Source: DASWTL01 sp035575925
GTDB taxonomy: Bacteria > Bacteroidota > Bacteroidia > Sphingobacteriales > Sphingobacteriaceae
Reading direction: 5' to 3'
Length of the DNA: 64,000 nt
Assembly (NCBI GenBank): GCA_035575925.1
Contig: DATLXK010000029.1
Span: forward strand, 43,683-107,682
Below, piece by piece: positions 18,056 to 26,353 of this stretch (the first letter of the stretch is position 1; each line of letters starts with the position of its first letter). Under the pieces are notes generated by a model. It did not search any database. It had not been told where the DNA came from and saw only the letters and a program-made list of their open reading frames with translations. A program made the translations under genes and the position numbers.

Positions 18056-18540
18056 ACTGGTACGTGCTCTATACCAAGTCCCGTTACGAAAAGGCTGTTG
18101 CAGAAAAGCTGGCTTTATCCGGTCTTGAGGTGTACTGCCCGCTTTTGAAAACGAAGAAAAAGTGGAGTGATCGCTGGAAATTGGTAGAAGAGCCCTTATT
18201 CCGTTCGTATTGCCTTGTCTGTATCAATGAGAGGGAACGGGATAATGTTTTTAGGGTACCGGGAGTTGTCCGTTATTTATACTTTTGCGGTAAACCGGCA
18301 ATTGTTCGGCAGGAGGAGATTGACGTATTAAAAAATTGGCTGGATCAATACAGGCACGATAGTATTGAAAGCACAGAATATCATCCGCAGGATAAAGTCC
18401 TTCTTAAATCAGGTGTCTTAATGGATCAGTCTGCCGAAGTGCTCAAGAGCAGCGGGAATTATATCACATTGCGATTAGAGGGGATTGGAATGGAAATCAG
18501 GGTTGACCTGAGGAAAAATATAGTAGAGAAAGTATCCTAA
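18052..18540 (+). CDS. UpxY-family transcription antiterminator (NusG-like)
   Basis: The 162-residue protein has a NusG N-terminal fold: WYVLYTKSRYEKAVAEKL at the start, EVYCPLLKTKKKW near residue 30, EEPLFRSYCLVCI near residue 50 and VPGVVRYLYFCGKPAIV near residue 75. A short KOW-like tail follows (residues 105-160). UpxY proteins are specialised NusG paralogues that bind RNA polymerase near the start of one capsule operon and stop premature termination. Its place directly after the block B promoter fits that role for the downstream operon of about 36 kb. Confidence 0.88.
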   Translation: MNWYVLYTKSRYEKAVAEKLALSGLEVYCPLLKTKKKWSDRWKLVEEPLFRSYCLVCINERERDNVFRVPGVVRYLYFCGKPAIVRQEEIDVLKNWLDQYRHDSIESTEYHPQDKVLLKSGVLMDQSAEVLKSSGNYITLRLEGIGMEIRVDLRKNIVEKVS

Positions 18541-18851
18541 TTAACAGGGTATTTCGGATTACAGAGAGGTCATTTTTTTTAAAAAGATGTGACTGAAAGG
18601 GCGAAGCTGTATCCAGGGGTGATTTTTAAACCTCAATTTTCTTTTAACCGCAAAGCGCGCAGAGGGTAACGCGAAGAACTCGAAGCCGTTCTTATCGACC
18701 TTTGCGAAATACATTTCCGAACTTCGCCGTAAAAACCGGCTTTCATTTGGAACTAAGTTAGATTACAATCATAAGTTATAATGGACATTAAATTTTATCT
18801 GGTTAGGGGCATTTTCTCGTATCTCATATCTCATATCTCAAATCTCACCGA
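18541..18851. repeat. Intergenic leader with short repeats
   Basis: This 311-base gap between upxY and gmd has no reading frame. Around 18646-18730 it holds a degenerate repeat rich in CGCAAAG/CGCGAAG-like words on both strands, and at 18817-18845 a run of TCTCATA-type heptamers repeated about four times just before the gmd start. Such sequences recur between genes in Sphingobacteriaceae. The gap is also where an UpxY-responsive leader would be expected, but I see no clear terminator hairpin with a T-run. Confidence 0.5.
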
Positions 18852-19988
18852 ATGAAAACCGCTTTAATCACCGGAATAACCGGTCAGGATGGCGCATATT
18901 TAACCGAATTTCTGTTAAATAAAGGCTATTTTGTCCATGGCATTAAACGCAGAAGTTCTTTATTCAATACGGATCGTATAGACCATTTATACCAGGACCC
19001 GCATGAAAGCAACTTACGATTAAAATTGCATTACGGCGACCTGACAGATTCCACCAATTTGATAAGGATTATCCAGGAAACACAACCTGATGAGATCTAT
19101 AACCTTGCTGCAATGAGCCATGTGCAGGTCAGTTTTGAAACCCCGGAGTATACTGCTAATGCTGATGGTATTGGAACTTTAAGAATATTGGAGGCCGTAC
19201 GTACACTTGGGCTGGAGAAGAAAACCCGGATCTATCAGGCATCCACTTCCGAGCTTTATGGCCTGGTGCAGGCCGTACCCCAATCTGAAACCACACCGTT
19301 TTATCCTCGCTCACCCTATGCGGTTGCTAAAATGTATGCTTACTGGATTACGGTAAATTACCGGGAGGCTTATAATATGTATGCCTGTAATGGGATCCTC
19401 TTTAACCATGAAAGCCCAATAAGGGGGGAAACTTTTGTTACCCGTAAAATAACCAGGGCTGCCGCTAAAATTGCCTTAGGACTGCAGAGCTTTTTATATC
19501 TTGGTAATTTATCAGCGCAACGCGACTGGGGCCATGCAAAAGATTATGTCGAAGCGATGTGGCTGATACTTCAGCAGGAAAAAGCTGAAGATTTCGTTAT
19601 TGCTACCGGTGTGACCACATCGGTACGCGACTTCGTTAGAATGAGCTTTATGGAATTGGGCATTGAAATAGAATTCAGCGGTAAAGACCAGCAGGAAAAA
19701 GGAGTGATCATCGATATTGATGAGGAGAAAGCTGAAAGCTTAAAGCTGAAAGCAGGATGCCTGAAGCTTGGCCAGACTGTGGCTAAGGTTGATTCGAAGT
19801 ACTTCAGGCCAACTGAAGTAGACCTCTTAATCGGCGATCCGACGAAATCCAATACCAAATTAGGCTGGAAACCTAAATATAATCTGCCTGCTCTGGTAAA
19901 GGATATGGTTTTATCTGATCTGCACTTGATGAAAAAGGATGAATACCTTAAAAAGGGCGGGTTTAATACATTGAACTACTTTGAATAA
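18852..19988 (+). CDS. gmd: GDP-mannose 4,6-dehydratase
   Basis: The 378-residue SDR enzyme has GITGQDGAYL (8-17) for NADP, STSELYG near residue 132, FYPRSPYAVAKMYAYW with the catalytic YxxxK near residue 157, and RPTEVDLLIGDPTKS near residue 320. It makes GDP-4-keto-6-deoxy-mannose, precursor of GDP-fucose, GDP-rhamnose or GDP-perosamine. No second-step enzyme (fcl, rmd or per) lies beside it. The next intact gene is 1.9 kb away across pseudogenes, so the partner was lost or is elsewhere. Residues about 292-302 carry an extra AESLKLKAG stretch from a short DNA tandem repeat (19727-19755), absent from typical Gmd. Confidence 0.93.
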   Translation: MKTALITGITGQDGAYLTEFLLNKGYFVHGIKRRSSLFNTDRIDHLYQDPHESNLRLKLHYGDLTDSTNLIRIIQETQPDEIYNLAAMSHVQVSFETPEYTANADGIGTLRILEAVRTLGLEKKTRIYQASTSELYGLVQAVPQSETTPFYPRSPYAVAKMYAYWITVNYREAYNMYACNGILFNHESPIRGETFVTRKITRAAAKIALGLQSFLYLGNLSAQRDWGHAKDYVEAMWLILQQEKAEDFVIATGVTTSVRDFVRMSFMELGIEIEFSGKDQQEKGVIIDIDEEKAESLKLKAGCLKLGQTVAKVDSKYFRPTEVDLLIGDPTKSNTKLGWKPKYNLPALVKDMVLSDLHLMKKDEYLKKGGFNTLNYFE

Positions 19989-20147
19989 ACCCTTTTGTCA
20001 TTGCGAGGGATAATTTATTTCATAAAAATCAATATCAATGACGTTAATTTTGCATGGGGCAACAAACCTAGGGCAGTATGACAGTCGTAACACTAGTGTA
20101 CCAACCTGCTTGCGAGTTTTGTTTTAGGGTATGTATTAATCAATATT

Positions 20148-20585
20148 GGTGAATCTTATGATATCCCACATGGTAGAAATATCGTCAGAAATTTCAGAAC
20201 CTTTACTGCTTCTTACCGTGAATTGAGCATCTATCTAAAGGAGAAAGCCATCACTCATGTGGCGATGGAAGCTACCGGCATTTATTGGATCACGCTTTAT
20301 GATATTCTGGATCAAGATGGCTTTGATGTAACCCTGGTGAATCCTGCTGACAGCAAAAACCTTCCGGGTCGTAAAAGCGATGTTCAGGATTGTCAGTGGA
20401 TTCAGCAATTGTTTAGCTACGGCTTGCTACGAAAGAGTTTTGTTCCCGAGGATATTGTCAGGAAGCTTCGGGTACATACGCGTATGCGTGAGGATAAACT
20501 TCAAATGGCCACCTCGCATATTCATCATATGCAGAAAGCTCTCGTACAGATGAATATTCGTTTGCCTGAAGTTCTGTCCCAATAG
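20148..20585 (+). pseudogene. IS110-family transposase remnant
   Basis: The open frame contains the N-terminal DEDD domain of IS110 transposases: VAMEATGIYWITLYD, LVNPADSKNLPGRKSDVQD, CQWIQQLFSYGLLRKSF and HIHHMQKALVQMN. The frame is already open before the first methionine-like codon at 20223 but no proper N-terminus is visible. It stops at codon LSQ, where the family normally continues for about 200 more residues including the serine-containing C-terminal domain. The end runs straight into the next broken gene. The element cannot encode an active enzyme. Confidence 0.85.
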
Positions 20586-20587
20586 GC

Positions 20588-21269
20588 CGCTTTGTTTCAG
20601 AATCCGAAATAATAGCCAGCGATATCATAGAAGGGAATTTATTCGAGCAGGTGGAAGATGTGTTTGAAGTGTTGCAGAAAATACCTGATAAACCGTATTC
20701 ATTTTGAAGGGATTCATAGTCGCGAGCTGCCTGTGTACCCTATTGAAGCACTCCGTGAAGCGTTAATTAATGCATTAATCCATCGAAATTATAATTCGAC
20801 AGCCGCTGTGCAGATTCGTATTTATGATCAGTCACTGCAAATTATTAATGACGGCGAACTACCTGATGGAATGTCTATAGACGATTTAAGAAAGCCGCAT
20901 CTATCACATCCCCGGCAAGTATTGTTGGCAGATGTTTTTTACAAGGCTGGTTTTATAGAAAGTTGGGGCAGTGGAACACTCAAGATTGGCGAAATCTGTA
21001 GAAAAAATAAGTTGAAAGAACCCCAATTTAGACAGGATAATTGCCAGTTCTCCGTTACTTTCTACAGCAATGAACTTACGAATGAACATGAAAATGAGCG
21101 TATAGAATTGTTGCTTGCTGAAATAAAGAAAGATAAATTTATCAGTATAAATAAATTGGCTGATAAGATTGGTGTGAATCGATCGACCATTAATCGGGAT
21201 TTAACTAGTTTGAAAAAGGGAAACTGGATAAAGCGTAATGGTCCTGGAAAAGGGGGGGTTGGGGGGTAA
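20588..21269 (+). pseudogene. AlbA/RecG-like ATP-binding regulator, 5'-truncated and frameshifted
   Basis: Translation shows the C-terminal two-thirds of an AlbA-domain (Schlafen-like) helix-turn-helix protein: RFVSESEIIASDIIEG, then after a one-base shift near 20680 EGIHSRELPVYP, ALREALINALIHRNYN, IINDGELPDGM, ADVFYKAGFIESWGSGT, and a C-terminal winged helix (IGVNRSTINRDLTSL). The N-terminal AlbA domain is missing, replaced by the IS110 fragment. The last codons run into a G-rich tract and lose the usual tail. This suggests insertion of the IS followed by deletion. Confidence 0.82.
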
Positions 21270-21329
21270 TAGCATGATAGGTAAACAAAATCTTATTCTT
21301 ATCGGTGCTACTGTCGGACATTGTAAACA

Positions 21330-21731
21330 GATAAAGGTTTTTGATCAGCATATAAGGTTCTTTAACCCGAAATTAATTGCCTATTCTTGTAAAAATGCGG
21401 GTATAATAGAAAAATATGGCTCGGGTATAAGAAGGATTATTGATTACTTTGCTTCAGAAAATTTGCCTTTTCCCGAAATCAGAAATATTTCAGACGGCTT
21501 TATGGTAACTGTTTTTGATGGGATAAATGAAAATGTCCCTGAAAATAGACGGAATAATATCCTTAATTGTATCATTAATAATAAGAATATTAGTATACAA
21601 GACTTGCCTCAATCAATAAAGTAGATCCAAAAACCATAAAACGCGATTTGGAGAAGTTAAGGGAACAAGGCCTGATAAAACGTATTGGTCCCGCGAAAGG
21701 CGGATATTGGGTGGTAACAGAAAATGAGTAA
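21330..21731 (+). pseudogene. Second AlbA/RecG-like regulator, C-terminal fragment
   Basis: This is another piece of the same family as the preceding pseudogene but a different copy: IRFFNPKL, then KNAGIIEKYGSGIRRIIDYF, followed by LPFPEIRNISDGFMVTVF. After a stop at 21624, a shifted frame reads DPKTIKRDLEKLREQGL and IKRIGPAKGGYWVV to 21731. The middle of the domain (the LPEG to NALIHR region) is deleted. Two remnants of related genes side by side point to repeated insertion and deletion here. Confidence 0.75.
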
Positions 21732-21859
21732 GCGAAGTTTTTTTCTTATCGAACACAAAGGCAGTAGGATTACATGTCGGGTAAATTGTATAAAATCTTA
21801 CCTTACCTAACAATGAAACTTAATTTAAATAATTCTTTCATTAATTAAACACATTACCA

Positions 21860-23137
21860 GTGAACAATATCAAAATAGCAATAATAGGCCTTGGATATGT
21901 AGGATTACCCTTAGCAATCGAATTTGCCCAAAAATATCATGTAGTTGGTTTTGATATAAATCAGGAAAGAACAGATGAACTTACCAGGGGTGAAGACAAA
22001 ACGAAGGAAGCTGATACAGAAAAATTAAAAAACGCAATCAACTCAAAAACAAATAATTCTTTATTTTTTTCTAATAATACAGATGATTTAAAAGATTGTA
22101 ATATATTCATTGTAACGGTTCCTACTCCAATAAATAAATACAATGCCCCGGATTTAAGCCCTCTCTTAAATGCTTCAGCTATGTTAGGAAAGGTTTTGAA
22201 GATCGATGACATTGTGATTTATGAGTCAACGGTATATCCGGGTTGCACCGAGGAGGATTGTGTTCCTGTATTAGAAAAATATTCAGGTTTAAAATTTAAT
22301 AAGGACTTTTATTGCGGATATTCTCCAGAACGTATTAATCCTGGCGACAAAATCAATACACTAACTAAAATCAAAAAAGTGACTTCTGGTTCCACACCTG
22401 AAATTGCAGATATGGTTGATAGTTTGTACAAAAGTATTATTACAGCAGGTACTCACAAAGCTCCAAGTATTAAGGTTGCCGAAGCAAGTAAAGCTATTGA
22501 AAATGCGCAACGAGATGTGAATATCTCGTTTATGAATGAGCTTGCTTTAATATTCGATAGAGTGGGGATTGATACTACTGACGTTATTGAGGCCGCAGCT
22601 ACCAAATGGAATTTCCTAAAATATAAGCCCGGCTTAGTTGGCGGTCATTGTATTGGTGTAGATCCTTATTATCTGGCTCATAAAGCAGAGTCTCTCGGTT
22701 ATCACCCTGAGGTTATTTTATCAGGTCGGCGGGTTAATGATCATATGGGCATGTTTATAGCTAATAAAGTTATTAAACTAATGATTAACAAGGGTCATAC
22801 GATCTGTGGAGCGAAGGTTTTAATTCTGGGAATTACATTTAAAGAAGATTGTCCTGATATTCGAAACTCACGGGTTATCGATATTTATACCGAATTAAAA
22901 CAATTTGATTTAGATGTTGAAGTATATGATCCACATGCTGATAAAGACCAGGTTAAGCAAGAATACGGAATAACATTGACTGATAGCGTTTCCAGTAATT
23001 ATGATGCAGTAGTACTGGCGGTAAGTCATAAGGAGTTTTTAGCAATGGATTTTAAAAAGCTCAGAAATGGTCATAACACAATTATCTTTGACACAAAGTC
23101 TTGTTTGGATCGTAGCTTAATTGACGCTCGTTTATAG
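21860..23137 (+). CDS. wbpA: UDP-N-acetylhexosamine 6-dehydrogenase (WbpA/WbpO type)
   Basis: A GTG start gives 425 residues. KIAIIGLGYVGLPLA (5-19) binds NAD, GYSPERINPGDK lies near residue 155, KAIENAQRDVNISFMNELA near 215, and GGHCIGVDPYYL carries the catalytic cysteine at 264. The family oxidises C6 of UDP-GlcNAc or UDP-GalNAc to the uronic acid, using two NAD. Sequence alone does not decide between WbpA and the WbpO/TviB type. The neighbours wbpE, wbpD, wbpB and wbpI argue for UDP-GlcNAc as substrate and UDP-GlcNAcA as product. The next gene starts 4 bases after the stop. Confidence 0.88.
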   Translation: MNNIKIAIIGLGYVGLPLAIEFAQKYHVVGFDINQERTDELTRGEDKTKEADTEKLKNAINSKTNNSLFFSNNTDDLKDCNIFIVTVPTPINKYNAPDLSPLLNASAMLGKVLKIDDIVIYESTVYPGCTEEDCVPVLEKYSGLKFNKDFYCGYSPERINPGDKINTLTKIKKVTSGSTPEIADMVDSLYKSIITAGTHKAPSIKVAEASKAIENAQRDVNISFMNELALIFDRVGIDTTDVIEAAATKWNFLKYKPGLVGGHCIGVDPYYLAHKAESLGYHPEVILSGRRVNDHMGMFIANKVIKLMINKGHTICGAKVLILGITFKEDCPDIRNSRVIDIYTELKQFDLDVEVYDPHADKDQVKQEYGITLTDSVSSNYDAVVLAVSHKEFLAMDFKKLRNGHNTIIFDTKSCLDRSLIDARL

Positions 23138-23141
23138 TAAA

Positions 23142-24269
23142 ATGGAAAGTATACAAATGGTTGACTTAAAAAGTCAATATCAAAAATTAAAGCCGGAGGT
23201 AGATGTGGCAATTCAAAATGTAATAAATGAAACTGCCTTTATTAACGGTCCGGAAGTAAAATCATTTAGTGATGATTTGGCAGAATACCTATCCGTTGAT
23301 CATGTTATTCCATGTGCTAATGGAACCGACGCTTTACAAATTGCCTTGATGGCTTTGGGCTTGGAGCCTGGAGACGAGGTTATTGTCCCTTGTTTTACCT
23401 ATGTTGCAACTATTGAAGTGATTGCTTTGCTCAGGTTAAAACCTTTATTAGTGGAGGTAAATCCTGAAACATATAATATTACAGCCGAAGCAATCGAGTC
23501 TGTTATCACACCGGCTACAAAGGCTGTTATCCCAGTTCACTTATATGGACAATGCACAGATATGGAACCGATTATAGCAATTGCAAAAAAATATAATTTG
23601 TATATAATTGAAGACACAGCACAGGCGATCGGTTCTGAATATACATTTGGTGACGGTCATGTTAAAAAGGCTGGCACAATTGGTGATATTGGTTGTACTT
23701 CGTTTTTTCCCTCCAAAAATCTGGGTTGTTTCGGAGACGGGGGTGCGCTGTACACAAATAACGCAGATTTAGCAAAGAGAATTAAGATGATCGCAAATCA
23801 CGGTCAGGTTAAAAAATACCATCATTCAGTTGTGGGCTGCAATTCCCGGTTGGACACGATACAAGCTGCAATTCTTCAGGTGAAATTGAAGGAATTGAAC
23901 AATTATGCTAAAGCCAGAAATGCCGTCGCAGAATCTTACGATCAGTCATTTCGAAAGCTGAAGTGGTTAACTATTCCTGCAAGACAGAAAAATTCAACAC
24001 ATGTCTTTAATCAATATACCATAAAATTGATAGATGCATTAGACAGAGATAAATTGAAAGATCATTTAGCATCTCAAGGCATTCCTAGTATGATTTATTA
24101 TCCGATAGCTCTTCATTTACAAGAGGCATTCAAGACACCTGTGCACATTGTGGGAAGCTTTCCTGTTTCAGAAGATCTTTGTACCAGAGTCCTTTCGTTG
24201 CCGATACATACCGAAATGAGTGAAACCCACTTGTCTGCAATTATTTCAGCTGTAATTTCCTTTAAATAG
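23142..24269 (+). CDS. wbpE: DegT-type sugar aminotransferase (WbpE)
   Basis: The ATG at 23142 gives 375 residues; an upstream TTG lies inside wbpA. VDLKSQYQKLKPEVD at the start, CANGTDALQIAL near residue 58, EDTAQAIGSEY near 166 and SFFPSKNLGCFGDGGAL, with the PLP-binding lysine at 192, define the DegT/DnrJ/EryC1/StrS family. WbpE transfers an amino group from glutamate to C3 of UDP-3-keto-GlcNAcA, releasing 2-oxoglutarate that WbpB consumes. The stop overlaps the start of the broken oxidase by one base. The substrate is assigned from the pathway context. Confidence 0.9.
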   Translation: MESIQMVDLKSQYQKLKPEVDVAIQNVINETAFINGPEVKSFSDDLAEYLSVDHVIPCANGTDALQIALMALGLEPGDEVIVPCFTYVATIEVIALLRLKPLLVEVNPETYNITAEAIESVITPATKAVIPVHLYGQCTDMEPIIAIAKKYNLYIIEDTAQAIGSEYTFGDGHVKKAGTIGDIGCTSFFPSKNLGCFGDGGALYTNNADLAKRIKMIANHGQVKKYHHSVVGCNSRLDTIQAAILQVKLKELNNYAKARNAVAESYDQSFRKLKWLTIPARQKNSTHVFNQYTIKLIDALDRDKLKDHLASQGIPSMIYYPIALHLQEAFKTPVHIVGSFPVSEDLCTRVLSLPIHTEMSETHLSAIISAVISFK

Positions 24270-24723
24270 TGAAGAAAATGATTGGCGTTGTTGGTGGTGG
24301 CATCATTGGATTGGCAATGGCTTATAAGCTCCAAAAACAATACCCTGGTGCTAAGTTATTAGTATTTGAAAAGGAAAATGCATTGGGTCAACATCAATCC
24401 GGACGAAATAGTGGAGTGTTACATTGTGGTCTTTATTACCAACCCGGCTCATTAACTTATAAAGGTTTCTTAAGTTTCGTAAAACATAATTTTAACTTTG
24501 CTTTATCAGAAAATTGATTCCTGATCTTGACGCATCTCATCTTGAAAAAGGTTTGGCAGGAGTTAGAGCACAAGCGATGGATACTAACGGGAAATTAATT
24601 ATGGATTTTAATATTGTGCGGGAAGGCAGACAAGTGCATGTATTAAATGCTCCTTCTCCTGGTGCAACTGCCTCTTTGACTATTGCGGACCATATTATCG
24701 AAAATTATATACCAACAGTTTAA
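24269..24723 (+). pseudogene. L-2-hydroxyglutarate oxidase (LhgO-like), internally deleted
   Basis: A GTG start overlaps the wbpE stop. The first 60 codons are a clean FAD-oxidoreductase N-terminus (IGVVGGGIIGLAMAY, HQSGRNSGVLHCGLYYQPG). The sequence then jumps to a region typical of the last third of LhgO (YKGFLSFVKHNF). It hits a stop at 24517 and resumes in another frame with LIPDLDASHLEKGLAGVRAQ and LNAPSPGATASL. About 250 codons of a protein of about 400 residues are gone, so it cannot be active. An intact form would have re-oxidised 2-hydroxyglutarate, the by-product expected from WbpB. Confidence 0.85.
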
Positions 24724-24732
24724 ATAGATGTA

Positions 24733-25311
24733 GTGGATCAAAATTATTTTGTACATGATACGGCGATAGTAGATGAAGGCTGTTCAATTGGTGAAGGAAC
24801 TAAAGTATGGCATTTCTCCCATATCATGCCGAATTGCAAGATTGGGAGCAATTGTAATATTGGTCAGAATGTAGTTGTATCACCGCAAGTTGTACTGGGT
24901 AATAATGTAAAAGTCCAAAACAATGTATCAATTTACACTGGGGTTTCGTGCAGCGATGATGTTTTTTTAGGACCATCAATGGTTTTTACGAATGTAGTTA
25001 ATCCGCGTAGCGCAATTAACAGGAGAGATCAATATGCTAAAACCCATGTAGGTAAAGGTGCCTCAATTGGTGCTAATGCAACTATTGTTTGCGGTCACGA
25101 TATTGGTAATTATGCATTTATTGGTGCCGGTGCTGTGGTAACTAAAAATGTACTCGACTTTGCTTTAGTGGTGGGTAATCCGGCGAAGCAAATTGGTTGG
25201 GTGGGTGAATACGGACATCGGTTAGAGTTTGGCAAGGATGGAATAGCGAACTGCAAAGAAAGCTTACAAAAGTATAAATTAGAAAATAATAAAGTATTAA
25301 GAGTTAGTTAA
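24733..25311 (+). CDS. wbpD: UDP-3-amino-GlcNAcA N-acetyltransferase (WbpD)
   Basis: A GTG start gives 192 residues. Repeated hexapeptides ([LIV]GxxxxV pattern: IGEGTKVWHFSHIMPNCKIG, IGQNVVVSPQVVLG, KVQNNVSIYTGVSC) build a left-handed beta-helix trimer. VNPRSAINRRD near residue 95 and AVVTKNVLDFALVVGNPAK near 138 match the WbpD/WlbB acetyl-CoA transferases. It acetylates the C3 amine made by WbpE to give UDP-GlcNAc(3NAc)A. Only 9 bases separate it from the oxidase remnant. Its stop and the next ATG overlap (TAATG). Confidence 0.9.
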   Translation: MDQNYFVHDTAIVDEGCSIGEGTKVWHFSHIMPNCKIGSNCNIGQNVVVSPQVVLGNNVKVQNNVSIYTGVSCSDDVFLGPSMVFTNVVNPRSAINRRDQYAKTHVGKGASIGANATIVCGHDIGNYAFIGAGAVVTKNVLDFALVVGNPAKQIGWVGEYGHRLEFGKDGIANCKESLQKYKLENNKVLRVS

Positions 25312-26348
25312 TGAGCTTACATAAGAAAATAAAATTTGCAGTCATCGGCTGCGGTCATATTGGCAAAAGGCACGCAAGTATGATTTTAGGTAATGATAGT
25401 TGCGAGTTATTGGCTTTATGCGACACCAAAGAAAAATCAGAGCTAGGATTAGAGCTTTACGATAAAGCATTTTTTTTTAGTTCAGTAGATGAGTTGTTTA
25501 AAGCAAATTTAGAAATAGACATAGTAGCCATTGCATCTCCCAATGGTTTCCACCAAGAGCATGCTTTAAAAGCTCTAGAAAAAGATTGCCATGTGGTAGT
25601 CGAAAAACCGATGGCTTTAACTAAGGCTGGCTGTGAAAAAATCATTTTCAAAGCTTTACAAAAGCATAAACAGGTTTTTTGTGTAATGCAAAACCGTTAC
25701 TCGCCTCCTTCTGAGTGGCTTAAGAAAATATTAGGCCAAAGGATTTTAGGCAAAATTTTCATGGTTCAGATAAACTGTTATTGGAATCGAGATGACCGAT
25801 ATTATAAGCCAGATCCAAAAACTGGTAAACCGACCACTTGGCATGGCACTAAAAACCTTGATGGTGGAACACTATTTACTCAGTTTTCGCATTTTATTGA
25901 TTTAATGTACTGGTATTTTGGTGATATCAAAAATATTAATGCCCGCTTAAATGACTTTAACCATCATACTACTACAGATTTTGAAGACTCTGGTTTTGTG
26001 AGTTTTGATTTTGTAGAAGGTGGAATGGGGAGTTTGAATTATTCCACCGCAATCTGGAATAAAAATTTAGAAAGTTCAATTACCGTTATTGCAGAAAACG
26101 GATCCTTGAAAATCGGCGGACAATACATGAATGAAGTAGAGTACTGCCATATTAAAGATTATGACATGCCAATACTTAAAGTGAGTAATCCACCAAATGA
26201 CTATGGCCCTTATAAAGGTTCTGCGGCAAACCATCATTATATTTATGAAAATATTGTAGATGTGATTCAAGGCGTAGGTAATATTACCACCAATGCTTTA
26301 GAAGGACTAAAGGTGGTTGACATTATCGAGCGGATTTATCAGAAATAA
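25311..26348 (+). CDS. wbpB: UDP-GlcNAcA 3-dehydrogenase (WbpB)
   Basis: The 345-residue GFO/IDH/MocA oxidoreductase has FAVIGCGHIGKRHAS at residues 9-23, IDIVAIASPNGFHQEH near residue 70, and VVEKPMALTKAGCEK with the signature EKP near residue 97. WbpB oxidises the C3 hydroxyl of UDP-GlcNAcA with tightly bound NAD that is regenerated by reducing 2-oxoglutarate to 2-hydroxyglutarate. It comes after wbpA-wbpE-wbpD here, completing the route to UDP-2,3-diacetamido-glucuronate. It overlaps wbpD by one base. Confidence 0.9.
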   Translation: MSLHKKIKFAVIGCGHIGKRHASMILGNDSCELLALCDTKEKSELGLELYDKAFFFSSVDELFKANLEIDIVAIASPNGFHQEHALKALEKDCHVVVEKPMALTKAGCEKIIFKALQKHKQVFCVMQNRYSPPSEWLKKILGQRILGKIFMVQINCYWNRDDRYYKPDPKTGKPTTWHGTKNLDGGTLFTQFSHFIDLMYWYFGDIKNINARLNDFNHHTTTDFEDSGFVSFDFVEGGMGSLNYSTAIWNKNLESSITVIAENGSLKIGGQYMNEVEYCHIKDYDMPILKVSNPPNDYGPYKGSAANHHYIYENIVDVIQGVGNITTNALEGLKVVDIIERIYQK

Positions 26349-26353
26349 TTGGA

